From Rhizohabitans arisaemae (GTDB lineage Bacteria; Actinomycetota; Actinomycetes; Streptosporangiales; Streptosporangiaceae): DNA of 64,000 nucleotides. The position numbers and the translations under genes were made by a program. Each line of letters starts with the position of its first letter. Position 1 is the first letter of the stretch. The stretch lies in NCBI RefSeq assembly GCF_025996515.1, contig NZ_BLRH01000021.1, forward strand, positions 180,690-244,689, written 5' to 3'. The notes under the pieces were generated by a model. That model made no database searches, was not told where the DNA came from, and worked only from the letters and a program-made list of their open reading frames with translations. Positions 52,262 to 61,408 of this stretch are shown here, piece by piece.

Positions 52262-53520
52262 GGCAACTCCAAGCCCAAGGTGGTCGGTCCACCGCGAGGG
52301 CTGGTCAGGGTGAGGACGCCGTCGAGGGCGTCGACACGGTCGGCGAGACCGGCCAGGCCGGTTCCGGACGCCGGATCGGCCCCGCCACGCCCGTCGTCGC
52401 GGACCTCGACGACCAGGGTTTCCCCGGTGGCCGCGCCCGTCACCCGGACGCGGGTCGCCCGAGCGTGCTTGGCCGCGTTGGCCAGCGCTTCGGCGACGAC
52501 GAAGTACGCGGCGGATTCGACGGAGGGCGGAAGACGCCGGGGCACCCGCAGGTCCACGGTCACCGGCACGGGGGATCGGTCGGCCAGCTCGGCGACGGCC
52601 GCGGGCAGACCCAGGTCGGTGAGCACCTGCGGATGGATGCCGCGGACCAGTTCGCGGAGCTCGACCAGGACCGCCCCGGCCTCCTCGGTGGCCTGCCTGA
52701 TCAGCGGTTTGGCGGCTTCCGGATCGTGGTCGAGCTCCAGTTGGGCGGTGACCAGGGTCATGCCGAGCCGGAGCAGCCGCTGCTGGGCGCCGTCGTGCAG
52801 ATCCCGCTCGATGCGCCGCCGCTCCACCTCGAAGGCGTCGATCAGGCGGGCCCGCGAGCGCGTCAGCGTCCGCACCCGCACCTCGTCGCCGGGGGAGAGC
52901 AGCAGCCGGGCGACTTCCCGGTGGGCGAGCGCGGCAAGGGTCGTGGTGTAGCAGAGGAGCACGAGCGTGGCCGCCACGGCGAACGCCGCCCCCGCGGTGA
53001 CGTGCACTCCCACGCCGCTCTCGACCGGCCCCGGCGCGGCCCCCGCCGGGGCCGTGCCCGGTTCCGACGCCAGGAAGGTCGTCACGCCGCTGAGGAAGAC
53101 GAGCATCGGGGTGAGCCCGGCCACCAGCGCGAGGAGATCCGACAGCAGCAGAACACCGCCGTGCAGTACCAGGTAGGCCAGCTCCCGCCAGGTGGCTGCT
53201 TCGGCGTACCGCGAGCGGAGCCATGCGGCGACCCCCTGCCGGTCCGGTCTTCGGTGGGTGTCCGGGAGTATCGGGTCACCGAGGATCGCCGCCCGCCGCC
53301 GCTCGATCTCCACCAGCGGGCGGATGAGCAACGGCGTCAGGACGACCACGCCGCACACCAGGGCCACCGGGAGCCAGACCACGGTCATCAGGCCGGTCAC
53401 GATGCCGGAGAGCTGGAAGGCGAGCGCCCTCAGCGGCCAGACCGACAGCACGAAACCCAGCGGGTTACCGCGGAGCGCCGCTGCGGCGTGGGTCGTGCCG
53501 TTCGCCGTCATGGCCGTCAC
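52249..53520 (-). CDS. NarL-type sensor histidine kinase (HisKA_3)
   Basis: The 423-residue kinase has membrane segments in two groups (LALRAL region ~28-65 and 115-205), a HisKA_3 dimerisation domain with the phospho-accepting His242 in [15 protein letters not shown], and an ATPase domain ([13 protein letters not shown], then [19 protein letters not shown]). It should phosphorylate the overlapping response regulator. GTG 53520 is the first start; ATG 53511 is also possible. The signal is unknown but is probably at the membrane. Confidence 0.92.
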   Translation of the reverse strand: MTAMTANGTTHAAAALRGNPLGFVLSVWPLRALAFQLSGIVTGLMTVVWLPVALVCGVVVLTPLLIRPLVEIERRRAAILGDPILPDTHRRPDRQGVAAWLRSRYAEAATWRELAYLVLHGGVLLLSDLLALVAGLTPMLVFLSGVTTFLASEPGTAPAGAAPGPVESGVGVHVTAGAAFAVAATLVLLCYTTTLAALAHREVARLLLSPGDEVRVRTLTRSRARLIDAFEVERRRIERDLHDGAQQRLLRLGMTLVTAQLELDHDPEAAKPLIRQATEEAGAVLVELRELVRGIHPQVLTDLGLPAAVAELADRSPVPVTVDLRVPRRLPPSVESAAYFVVAEALANAAKHARATRVRVTGAATGETLVVEVRDDGRGGADPASGTGLAGLADRVDALDGVLTLTSPRGGPTTLGLELPCSG

Positions 53521-53730
53521 TGTACGAGCTGGGACCGCCGCGCGAAGGGGTGCGAGCCCCCATTTCCCGATGGGGGTGAGGGCTCCTGTGGCGGCACGCC
53601 GTACCCGGCTTGCATGGCTTCGTGAACGTGATCACGGGAGCCAAGCCGGGCTCCCGGTCTTCGCCCTGATTTCCGGCGCTGCGATGTCCGGCGGTGGGCG
53701 AGGCATATCCGCGAAGGAGACGAGGAATCC

Positions 53731-55194
53731 ATGACACGACGTGTTGGGGCGCTGGGCGCCGTGGTGGTGAGCGCCGTGCTCACCCTCTCGGTGGGTCCGG
53801 CGCACGCCGCGACCGGGAAACCGGCGATCGACTGGAAGCCGTGTGCCGGCGAGAAGACCGCCGAATGCGGCACGGTCCGGGTACCGATCGACTGGGCCAA
53901 GCCGAACGGCCCGGCGTTCGACCTCGCGGTGGCCCGGCGCAAGGCCGGGGACCCGGCCCGGCGGATCGGGGTGCTCTTCGTCGACCCCGGGGGCGGGCCC
54001 GTCTCCGAATACATCCAGCGGGGGGCCGCCGACTACTTCAGCCCGGAGATCCTGGCCAGGTTCGACCTCGTCGGCGTCGACCCGCGCGGTGTCGGAAGCA
54101 GTAACCCGGTGCGCTGCTCGACCGATCTGATGAGGAAAGATCCCTGGCCGCCGACCCCGGGCAGCCAAGCCGAGTTCGACCGGATGGCCGCCTACTACGC
54201 CGAGGTCGCGGCGGATTGCCGCCGCCGTACCGGACCGGTGATCGACCACCTCGACTCACGGACCGTCGCCCGCGACCTGGACGCGGTCAGGGTCGCCCTC
54301 GGCGAGCGCACCATCTCCTACCACGGGGTTTCGGCCGGTACGGCCGTCGGCCAGCGGTACGCCGAGCTGTTCGGGCGGAACCTCCGGGCCATGTCGCTGG
54401 ACAGCAACGTCGACCGCAGCCTGGACACCGAAGGGTTGCTGGTCGGCGGAGCCAAGAACGTCGAGGACTCGTTCCGCACGTTCGTCCGCTGGTGTGATCG
54501 CGAAACGGCGTGCGCGTTGCACGGTCGGAATGTGCCGCGTGTCTGGGACGAGGTACTCGACCGGGCGGACCGGGGTGAACTGCGGGACCCCAACGAGGCC
54601 GGCCGGGTGCTGAAGACGTTCGAGGTCCTCTCCGAAGCCCACCTCGGCGGGTTCATGGGCCCCGATTTCAGCTGGCTGGCCAAGCGGCTCTCCGCGCTGG
54701 CGACCGGCAAGCCCGGGCCCGAGGCGCCTCGGCGAGGCCTGCCGCCCGACGCTCCGGAGACGATGGAACACCCCGCCCCCGCGGCCTGCCAGGACTTGCG
54801 GACAACGATCCCGAACCATCGGCGGTTCGCCCGCTTGGTCGAACGGGCGCGCCGGGCCGCTCCGCACATGCGAACCCACCCGGACCTGCAGCCGGGCATA
54901 CTGACCTGCGCCCTCTGGCCGGACAAGGCCAACACCCCGCAACGCCCGTTGAAGGTCCGTGAGTCGCCCAGGCTCCTGCTGATCAACGCCCGGCACGACC
55001 CGGCGACCGGACACGACGGGGCGGTCAACGTCCGCCGGCAGCTTGGCCGCAAGGCGGTGCTGGTGACCTACGAGGGCGCCGGCCACGGTGTCTACCACCG
55101 GACCTCCTGCACCAGGAACGCGGTCGACCGGTACCTGCTGCACCTGCGCGTACCGGCGGACGGAACCCGCTGCCCGGCGGCGACCGACCGCTGA
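53731..55194 (+). CDS. Secreted alpha/beta hydrolase (tripeptidyl-aminopeptidase-like, TAP C-terminal)
   Basis: The 487-residue protein has a signal peptide (GALGAVVVSAVLTLSVGPAHA) cleaved near residue 27. The nucleophile elbow is GVSAGTAVG (Ser201), with a probable aspartate in NARHDPATGHD and histidine in EGAGHGVYH. The C-terminal part matches the TAP-like domain of Streptomyces tripeptidyl aminopeptidases and SlpD/SlpE-type peptidases. Three or more cysteine pairs suit an exported protein. GAGACGAGG lies upstream of ATG 53731. It probably hydrolyses short peptides or esters outside the cell. Confidence 0.85.
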   Translation: MTRRVGALGAVVVSAVLTLSVGPAHAATGKPAIDWKPCAGEKTAECGTVRVPIDWAKPNGPAFDLAVARRKAGDPARRIGVLFVDPGGGPVSEYIQRGAADYFSPEILARFDLVGVDPRGVGSSNPVRCSTDLMRKDPWPPTPGSQAEFDRMAAYYAEVAADCRRRTGPVIDHLDSRTVARDLDAVRVALGERTISYHGVSAGTAVGQRYAELFGRNLRAMSLDSNVDRSLDTEGLLVGGAKNVEDSFRTFVRWCDRETACALHGRNVPRVWDEVLDRADRGELRDPNEAGRVLKTFEVLSEAHLGGFMGPDFSWLAKRLSALATGKPGPEAPRRGLPPDAPETMEHPAPAACQDLRTTIPNHRRFARLVERARRAAPHMRTHPDLQPGILTCALWPDKANTPQRPLKVRESPRLLLINARHDPATGHDGAVNVRRQLGRKAVLVTYEGAGHGVYHRTSCTRNAVDRYLLHLRVPADGTRCPAATDR

Positions 55195-55242
55195 TCGCGC
55201 GGGTCTGAAATTTCCTGAGTTGTCAGGGTGGCTCTCTTGCTA

Positions 55243-55283
55243 GCTAACAGCGTTAGCCTTAGAGTGAGGCTAACGTTGTTAGC
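55243..55283. promoter_or_regulatory. Two palindromic operators, GCTAAC-N3-GTTAGC
   Basis: GCTAACAGCGTTAGC (55243-55257) and GCTAACGTTGTTAGC (55269-55283) are each perfect apart from the 3-nt centre. Their starts are 26 bp apart. The extended region is itself nearly palindromic. They end 23 bp before the GTG of the membrane-protein gene and are good sites for the TetR protein encoded two genes on. Confidence 0.75.
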
Positions 55284-55306
55284 TAGGCAAGCCCAAGGAG
55301 CTCCCC

Positions 55307-55621
55307 GTGAACGCATCCCTTGCCGCCACCCCTGACGTCGGCCCGGCCCGCAGGATCGCCTGGGGCGTCTTCGCCGTCTTCCTCGCCGCGTTCGCGGTCT
55401 TCGAGGCGGTGAAGTACGGCCTGCCCACCACGGCCGCGGCCCTCGTCTCCCTCGCGGTGCCGTTCACCTTCCGGACCAGCCGGATCGCACAGTCCGCCCT
55501 GCTGCCGCTGGCCGTCCTGCTTTTCTACACCTTCGGGCCGATCGTGTTCCCCCCGCTGTTCACCGCCGGGCTCGGCTGGCTGACCGGTGTCGCGATCCTG
55601 CGGGCCGTCCGCCGTGGGTGA
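55307..55621 (+). CDS. Small membrane protein regulated with TetR
   Basis: The 104-residue protein has three to four hydrophobic segments: RIAWGVFAVFLAAFAVFEAV, AAALVSLAVPFTF, LLPLAVLLFYTFGPIVF and LTGVAILRAV. AAGGAG at 55295-55300 precedes GTG 55307 by six bases. It overlaps the TetR gene by eight bases, and twin operators lie in its leader. It is therefore probably repressed by that TetR. The family is not recognised. Confidence 0.78.
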   Translation: MNASLAATPDVGPARRIAWGVFAVFLAAFAVFEAVKYGLPTTAAALVSLAVPFTFRTSRIAQSALLPLAVLLFYTFGPIVFPPLFTAGLGWLTGVAILRAVRRG

Positions 55622-56186
55622 CCGCCCGGCCCAGATCGTCGCCGCCGCCAGGGAGCTGCTGGAGTGCGGGGGCCCCGAGGCGGTGACCATGCGGGCCATC
55701 GCCGACCGGCTCGGCATCCGGGCCCCCTCGCTGTACAAGCACCTGCCCGACAAGGCGGCGGTGGAGGCGGCGCTGCAGGCCGAAGGACTGGCGGTGCTCG
55801 CGGACATGCTGGAGGAGGCGGAAGCCGGCCTCGGCGGCGAGCCGCCGCTGCCCGTACTCGCCGAGGTCTTCCGGCGGTTCGCGCTGGAGAACCCCCACCT
55901 GTACCGGATCACCGGGCGGCCGCTCGCCCGGGAGAGCCTCCCGGAGGGTTTGGAGGCCCGCGCCGCCATGCCGCTGGTGCGCGCGGTGGGCGGAGATCCC
56001 GACCTGGCCCGCGCGGTGTGGGCGTTCGCGCACGGGATGGTGATTCTGGAGCTCGACAGCCGGTTCCCGCCGGGCGCGGACCTGGCCGGGGCCTGGCGGG
56101 CGGGCTGTACGGCGTTCGCCGCATACGCCGTAGGCGGCGCGTCCGGCTCAGGTGCGACTCTGCGGGCCCGAGCTCAATCTACGTAG
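55614..56186 (+). CDS. TetR-family transcriptional regulator
   Basis: The 190-residue regulator has the TetR HTH at the N-terminus (AARELLECGGPEAVTMRAIA, then LGIRAPSLYKHLPDKAAVE) and a TetR C-terminal ligand domain. GTG 55614 overlaps the membrane-protein gene; an upstream GTG (55587) is in frame but less likely. It probably binds the two GCTAAC-N3-GTTAGC sites and autoregulates the pair. It converges on the next minus-strand gene, with a 13-bp end overlap. Confidence 0.9.
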   Translation: MGDRPAQIVAAARELLECGGPEAVTMRAIADRLGIRAPSLYKHLPDKAAVEAALQAEGLAVLADMLEEAEAGLGGEPPLPVLAEVFRRFALENPHLYRITGRPLARESLPEGLEARAAMPLVRAVGGDPDLARAVWAFAHGMVILELDSRFPPGADLAGAWRAGCTAFAAYAVGGASGSGATLRARAQST

Positions 56187-56959
56187 ACGTAGTCGCATTT
56201 ATCGCACGTCACCGGGGGTGTGGCCTTGTCATCCTCGTATGCTGCCTTCCGCGGGGTGAAGGCCGTCTCATGCCAGCGTTCGGCCGCATGGGTCATGTCG
56301 TGGCCGATGTGTGCGTGGATCCGGGCCGCGTGCGCCAGTCGCGCTCCGGCGGGTGTGGCTACGCCGAGGACTTCGGCTCCGTGCCGGGCGATCCGGACGA
56401 GCGCTTCGTTCACCTGGACGCTCCCCAGCCAGGCCTGGAGCCAGACGTCCTCGCCGACGATGTAGCTGTCGCGCCTTCCACGAGGGTCTGGTTCGCGTCG
56501 GAGCAGGCCCACCCCTTCGAGATCGCGGACGGCTTTGGAGATAGACGCGGGGCTGACCCGGAGCCGCCGGACCAGCTCGGCGGCGGTGAGCCTGCCGTCG
56601 TCGGTGAGGTAGAGACAGACGAGCACCTTGGCCGTCATCCGTGGGAATCCAGACTTGATCATGAGCGTGACAAGCCGGTCCTCGAACTCCCGCACCGCTT
56701 CGGGGTCGCGTCCACCCGGATCGACGACGGATGTCCGTGCCGGTGCCGGAGCGGGTTTGCGTCGGCGGGCGCGGCGTTGCGCGGCCTGGTGCGCCTGGTC
56801 GGCCCGGTAGCCGCCGGAGCCGCCGTTGCGGATCACCTCCCGGCTGACGGTCGATGTCGGCCGCCCCAATCGCCTGGCGATCTCCGCGTAGCCGAGCCCT
56901 CCGGCCAGTCCCGCCGCGATGTTCCGCCGATCTTCGTGGGTGAGCCTGCCTCCTGGCAT
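56174..56959 (-). CDS. Two-domain HTH regulator (IS30-type HTH plus GbsR/MarR-like winged helix)
   Basis: The 261-residue protein begins with a helix-turn-helix of the type found in IS30 transposases (LTHEDRRNIAAGLAGGLGYA, then RRLGRPTSTVSREV). A linker rich in Arg, Ala and Pro follows. From about residue 85 comes a winged helix like GbsR/MarR (TAAELVRRLRVSPASISKAV, then LEGVGLLRREPDPRGRRD). The tail has a CDKC motif, possibly metal-binding. No transposase catalytic domain is present. It faces the divergent P450 genes across a long gap and may control them. Confidence 0.72.
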   Translation of the reverse strand: MPGGRLTHEDRRNIAAGLAGGLGYAEIARRLGRPTSTVSREVIRNGGSGGYRADQAHQAAQRRARRRKPAPAPARTSVVDPGGRDPEAVREFEDRLVTLMIKSGFPRMTAKVLVCLYLTDDGRLTAAELVRRLRVSPASISKAVRDLEGVGLLRREPDPRGRRDSYIVGEDVWLQAWLGSVQVNEALVRIARHGAEVLGVATPAGARLAHAARIHAHIGHDMTHAAERWHETAFTPRKAAYEDDKATPPVTCDKCDYVYVD

Positions 56960-57421
56960 GGTCTTGCCCCTCCCCGTCGCTCAGGGTCCTCGTCCGCGGT
57001 GTCCGACCGGATTTCCCTCCACAATATTGCGTTTATCGGCATCTCGCTGCAATTTCCGAACCATCCATCGTTGCATTTGATGGCATGTCTATTGCAATTA
57101 TTGGTTGATATACCTGGATAAACGGGGAATGTGCTGTTTGGTAGATTGACAGATATTGTGAACGCAACGTAGCTTTTGTTTGGCGGTGAACGCGGGATTT
57201 CGCGGCTGGGTGGCCGTTCTTATCTGGGATTTGGTGGGAACACCTGGTCCGGGGCGGTGTATCCCAGGCGTTGTCGGGCAGGGCCATTCATTTGTCTTAC
57301 TTCAAAACTGACTTACTGTCATATTCACGGTTATTATTCCTAGTGGCGCCGAGGTGACGCGACGACAGCGGGCGGACGCCGGGAGGCACACCGGGCTGAC
57401 GTCGAGACGGAAGGGTGGGTC
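56960..57421. other. AT-rich divergent region between HTH gene and P450 gene
   Basis: About 460 bp, notably AT-rich between 57010 and 57340, containing TTGACAGATATTGTG (from 57146) and other promoter-like stretches. No gene is supported. It should hold promoters for the HTH regulator (minus) and the first P450 (plus). Confidence 0.45.
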
Positions 57422-58612
57422 ATGACCACGATCGCCGACAACTGGAAGGTCCACGCGGATCATTTCTGGCTGCGAGGCCGGCGGCCGGAGCGGCCGGTGG
57501 CCTTCAACGAGGCCACCGGGATTTGGGACGTCTTCGGCTACGCCGAAGCCCTCCAGGTGGTCAACGATCACAAGACGTTCTCCTCCGACACGACCCGCGT
57601 GGTTCCGGAGCAGGGTGAGTTCACCGACGGAAATCTCGTGCAGATGGACCCACCCCACCATGGCAAGCTGCGCAAACTGGTCAGTCACGCGTTCACCCCG
57701 AAGGTCGTCGCCGATCTGGAGCCGCGGATCGGCGAGGTCACCCGCGAGCTGCTCGACGCGGTGGCCGGCCGGGACCGGATGGAACTGGTGGAGGACCTGG
57801 CCTACCCGCTACCGGTGATCGTCATCGCCGAGCTGCTGGGAATACCCGCGAGCGACCGGTCCATGTTCAGGAAGTGGGTCGATCGGCTGTTCACCGACCC
57901 GGAGCAGTTCTCCCTCGCCGAGCCGACGGAGGAGCAGCAGCACAGGCTCGACGTGGCCCTGCGGGATGTGCGCAAGCTCAAGGCCTATCTGACCGAGCAT
58001 GCGGCCGAGCGTCGCCGCAGGCCGCGGGCCGACCTGCTCACCCGGCTGGTCGAGGCGGAGGTGGACGGCGTCCGCCTCACCGAGGACGAGGTGGCGAACT
58101 TCGCCAATCTTCTCCTGGTCGCCGGGCACATCACCACCACGCTCCTGGTCGGGAACACGGTGCTCTGCCTGGACGCCAATCCGGAGCAGCGGGCCAGGGT
58201 CCGGGCGGACCGCTCGCTGGTGCCGGGCGCGATCGAGGAGTCGCTGCGGCTGCTCAGCCCGTTCGCGGCACTCTCCCGGGTCACCGACGCCGAGGTCGAA
58301 CTGGGCGGACAGCGGATACCGGCCGGTCGGCTTCTCCTGGTGTGGATCGCCGCGGCCAACCGCGATCCCGCCTGGTTCCCGGATCCGGACGTGTTCGACC
58401 CGGCCCGGGATCCCAACCCGCATCTGGCTTTCGGCCGGGGCATCCACTTCTGCCTCGGCGCCCCGCTCGCCCGGCTGGAGGGGCGGGTCGCCCTGAACAT
58501 CCTGCTAGACCGCTACCCGGGCCTGCGGACCGACCCCGGGGAGAGCCCGACCTTCAGCCCCAGCCCCGGTCTTACCGGGGTGAGCAGACTGCCGCTGCTG
58601 ATCGGCGACTGA
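57422..58612 (+). CDS. Cytochrome P450 (copy 1)
   Basis: The 396-residue cytosolic P450 has the ExxR motif (IEESLRLLSP), the heme loop FGRGIHFCLGAP (thiolate Cys344) and the I-helix LLLVAGHITTTLL. The residue normally acidic in AGxE/DT is isoleucine (Ile237), which is unusual. GGAAGGG lies just upstream of ATG. A close paralogue follows in tandem. P450s of this class (CYP105/107-like) hydroxylate secondary metabolites or xenobiotics; the substrate is unknown. No ferredoxin gene is adjacent. A terminator hairpin follows at 58643. Confidence 0.93.
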   Translation: MTTIADNWKVHADHFWLRGRRPERPVAFNEATGIWDVFGYAEALQVVNDHKTFSSDTTRVVPEQGEFTDGNLVQMDPPHHGKLRKLVSHAFTPKVVADLEPRIGEVTRELLDAVAGRDRMELVEDLAYPLPVIVIAELLGIPASDRSMFRKWVDRLFTDPEQFSLAEPTEEQQHRLDVALRDVRKLKAYLTEHAAERRRRPRADLLTRLVEAEVDGVRLTEDEVANFANLLLVAGHITTTLLVGNTVLCLDANPEQRARVRADRSLVPGAIEESLRLLSPFAALSRVTDAEVELGGQRIPAGRLLLVWIAAANRDPAWFPDPDVFDPARDPNPHLAFGRGIHFCLGAPLARLEGRVALNILLDRYPGLRTDPGESPTFSPSPGLTGVSRLPLLIGD

Positions 58613-58642
58613 AGCCCCGGCTCTTCCGAGATAGGGGGGATG

Positions 58643-58684
58643 GGTACGGCCCGCGGATGCCCCTTCCGCGGGCCGTACCTTTCG
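58643..58684 (+). terminator. Strong terminator between the two P450 genes
   Basis: GGTACGGCCCGCGGA (58643-58657) pairs exactly with TCCGCGGGCCGTACC (58665-58679) across a 7-nt loop, followed by TTTCGTT. The tandem P450 genes are thus probably transcribed separately. Confidence 0.85.
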
Positions 58685-58895
58685 TTCGGGACCGCGCCGT
58701 GTCCCCCGCCACCGTGACGTCGAGGGATTGTCGGGCTGAGAACGGGGGAGTACCGTCTTGGTTGACTTGACAATTTACTTGATGTAATCACGCGGAGGTG
58801 GGGGTCCTCGCGTGGCCGAGGGCCGACTCACTCCCTCTCCCGCCTTCCACGAGCGGATACGGCCACGGGTGGACAGCTGAGCGGAAGGGCGTGTC

Positions 58896-60086
58896 ATGAC
58901 CACGATCGCCGACAAATGGAATCTCCACGCGGATCATTTCTGGCTACGGGGCCGACGACCGGATCGGCCCGTGTGCTTCAACACGGTCACCGGGATGTGG
59001 AACGTCTACGGATACGCCGAGGCGCTGCGGGTCATCGGCGAACCGAGGACGTTCTCCTCGAACACCGGCAGGGTGATCCCGGAGCGAGACGAGTTCAGCG
59101 AGGGCAACCTCGTGCAGATGGATCCGCCGCTCCACGGCAAGCTGCGCAGACTGGTCAGTCACGCGTTCACCCCGAAGGTCGTCGCCGATCTGGAGCCGCG
59201 GATCGACGCGGTCGCCCGCGAGCTGCTCGACGCGGTGGGGAACCAGGGCCGGATGGAACTGATCGGCGACCTCGCCTACCCCCTACCGGTGATCGTCATC
59301 GCCGAGCTGCTGGGTGTGCCCGCCGACGACCGGTTCATGTTCAAGGCCTGGGTGGACAAGCTTTTCAGCAGCTCGGAGCAGTTCTCCCTCACCAACCGCA
59401 CCGAGGAGCAGGAACGCAGATTCGAAGAGATCACCGGAGAGGTTCGCAAGCTCACCGCGTATCTGGGTGAGCACGCGGCCGAGCGGCGGCGCAGGCCGCG
59501 GGCCGACCTGCTCACCCGGTTGGTGGAGGCGGAGGTGGACGGGGTCCGCCTCACCGAGGCCGAGGTGGTGAACTTCGCGAACCTGTTGCTCATCGCCGGG
59601 CACATCACGACCACGTTGCTGCTGGGCAACACGGTGCTCTGCCTGGACGCCCATCCGGAGCAGCGGGCCAGGGTCCGGGCGGACCGCTCGCTGGTGCCGG
59701 GCGCGATCGAGGAGTCGCTGCGGATGCTCAGCCCGTTCGCGGTCCTCGCCCGCGTCAACGAAGAGGAGGTGGAGCTCGGCGGGGCACGCGTCCCTCCCGA
59801 GCAACTGCTGATGGTGTGGCTGTCCGCGGCCAACCGGGACCCCGCCTGGTTCCCGGATCCGGACGTGTTCGACCCGGCCCGGGATCCCAACCCGCATCTG
59901 GCTTTCGGCCGGGGCATCCACTTCTGCCTCGGCGCCCCGCTCGCCCGGCTGGAGGGGCGGATCGCCCTGAACATCCTGCTCGACCGCTACCCGGGCCTGC
60001 GGACCGACCCCGGGGAGAGCCCGACCTTCAGCCCCAGCCCGAACATGACCGGCGTGACCAGGCTGCCGTTGCTGCTCGACGACTGA
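58896..60086 (+). CDS. Cytochrome P450 (copy 2)
   Basis: The 396-residue paralogue of the preceding P450 has the same length, with the heme cysteine again at 344 (HFCLGAPLARLE) and the same unusual I-helix AGHITTT. The C-terminal ~120 residues are almost identical at the DNA level, as are the first codons (MTTIAD); the middle has diverged (for example NRTEEQERRFEEITGEVR in place of EPTEEQQHRLDVALRDVR). GGAAGGG precedes ATG by seven bases. A TTGACTTGACAATTTAC element near 58763 may be part of its promoter. The substrate is unknown. Confidence 0.93.
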   Translation: MTTIADKWNLHADHFWLRGRRPDRPVCFNTVTGMWNVYGYAEALRVIGEPRTFSSNTGRVIPERDEFSEGNLVQMDPPLHGKLRRLVSHAFTPKVVADLEPRIDAVARELLDAVGNQGRMELIGDLAYPLPVIVIAELLGVPADDRFMFKAWVDKLFSSSEQFSLTNRTEEQERRFEEITGEVRKLTAYLGEHAAERRRRPRADLLTRLVEAEVDGVRLTEAEVVNFANLLLIAGHITTTLLLGNTVLCLDAHPEQRARVRADRSLVPGAIEESLRMLSPFAVLARVNEEEVELGGARVPPEQLLMVWLSAANRDPAWFPDPDVFDPARDPNPHLAFGRGIHFCLGAPLARLEGRIALNILLDRYPGLRTDPGESPTFSPSPNMTGVTRLPLLLDD

Positions 60087-60119
60087 GAACCGGGCTCGCG
60101 CCGCGATCGGTGGATGACG

Positions 60120-60141
60120 GGGACGGCCGCGGCCGTCCCCC
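60120..60141. terminator. Perfect palindrome between convergent genes
   Basis: GGGGACGGCCG and CGGCCGTCCCC form a 22-bp perfect palindrome (60120-60141). It lies between the P450 stop (60086) and the end of the convergent glycosyltransferase gene (60149). It probably terminates transcription from both sides. Confidence 0.6.
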
Positions 60142-60148
60142 CACGGCT

Positions 60149-61408
60149 TCACCGAGCCCATTTCCTCACGGTCCGGCCGACCTTGTGGCGTGCTCTCCAC
60201 ATGGCTGCGGTGACGCGTGCCTTGCGCAGCTGGGAGGGCCGGCGCGCTTCGCGTGCCGGTTTCGTGCGCGCCAGGTCGGTGAACAACTCCTCATATCTGA
60301 CGGCGATCGGTTCCGGGTCGAAGCGGGTCGAGCCCTGGAGCGCCGCCTGGCCCATCCTTCGCCGCTCCCGCTCATCGCCGATCAGACGCAGCAGGGCCCG
60401 GGCGATCGCGTCGACGTCGCCTCGGGGGACCAGAAGACCGTCCACCCCGTGGTGGATGATCTCCGCGGGGCCGAGTGGGCAATCCGTGCTCACCACCGGC
60501 AATCCGCAGCGCATGGCCTCCACAATGGTCATGCCGAACGATTCGGCGTCCGACGTCGTGGCCGCGATGGAGGCGGCAGCCCACTCCGCTTCCAGTGAGC
60601 CGCGCACTCCCATCAGCTGAGCCCGGCCGGTAAGACCGAGGGCGTCGATCCGGCTGCGCAGTCTGTCCTTCTCGCCGCCACCCCCGTAGATTCGCAGCCG
60701 CCATTCGGGGTGTTCGCCGGCCACCTTGGCGAACGCTTCGATCAGCAGGTCGTAGCGCTTTCCCGGAGCCAGGCGCCCGGCTGCCATCACGATCGGTTCC
60801 CTGTCGGCATCGAGGGCGGTTCGCGGCCGCGGCACACTGTTCGGCACGGCCAGCACCTCGACTCCGGGCAGTCGCATCCTGCGACGGTAGACCGCGGCGT
60901 CCGCCTCGGTCGTCGTCACCAGCGCGTCGAGGGCGCGATAGCTGTGCGTCAGCACGGCCCTCAGCGCCCTCGAGTGGACGTCGTGGGTGAGGTGTTCCTG
61001 GCCGATGCGCAGGAGGCCCGCCGGCCCCATCCGCGCGAGGCATACGTTCAGCCCCGGCCGGGTGCCGATCACCACCTGCGCGTCCGTCGTCGCCAGATAG
61101 GCGGCGATCCTTTCGTCGGTCAGCCTGCTGTACTGCTGATACGGCTTGTCCGTCATGGGGAACACCACCGACGGCACCGCGTGGGCCGGGTCCCCGGCGT
61201 CGCCGGTCTCGCTGTTCTTGCGGAGGTCGATCAGGGGGTGCAGGCGTATTCGCGGATCGACCTTGAAGACGGGTTTGTCACGGCGTCGGAAGATCGAGGT
61301 GATGACCGTCTCATGCCCCCGCTCGGCCAGGGCCGTGGCGAGGTTGAGTGTGGCGCGGATCGTCCCTCCCACCCCGTATGCGTGATGCATCAAGAAAGCG
61401 ATCTTCAT
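60149..61408 (-). CDS. Glycosyltransferase family 4 (GT-B) enzyme
   Basis: The 419-residue protein begins MKIAFLMHHAYGVGGTIRAT, with the GT-B N-terminal GG loop. The C-terminal half has the donor-binding block GRLAPGKRYDLLIEAFAKV and the conserved SDAESFGMTIVEAMRCGLPV with the ESFG glutamate pair. ATG 61408 is preferred; the open frame extends 17 codons further without family similarity. GT4 enzymes add a nucleotide-sugar-derived residue to wall polymers, lipids or metabolites. It resembles poly(glycerol-phosphate) glucosyltransferase-type proteins, but the acceptor is unknown. Confidence 0.87.
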   Translation of the reverse strand: MKIAFLMHHAYGVGGTIRATLNLATALAERGHETVITSIFRRRDKPVFKVDPRIRLHPLIDLRKNSETGDAGDPAHAVPSVVFPMTDKPYQQYSRLTDERIAAYLATTDAQVVIGTRPGLNVCLARMGPAGLLRIGQEHLTHDVHSRALRAVLTHSYRALDALVTTTEADAAVYRRRMRLPGVEVLAVPNSVPRPRTALDADREPIVMAAGRLAPGKRYDLLIEAFAKVAGEHPEWRLRIYGGGGEKDRLRSRIDALGLTGRAQLMGVRGSLEAEWAAASIAATTSDAESFGMTIVEAMRCGLPVVSTDCPLGPAEIIHHGVDGLLVPRGDVDAIARALLRLIGDERERRRMGQAALQGSTRFDPEPIAVRYEELFTDLARTKPAREARRPSQLRKARVTAAMWRARHKVGRTVRKWAR

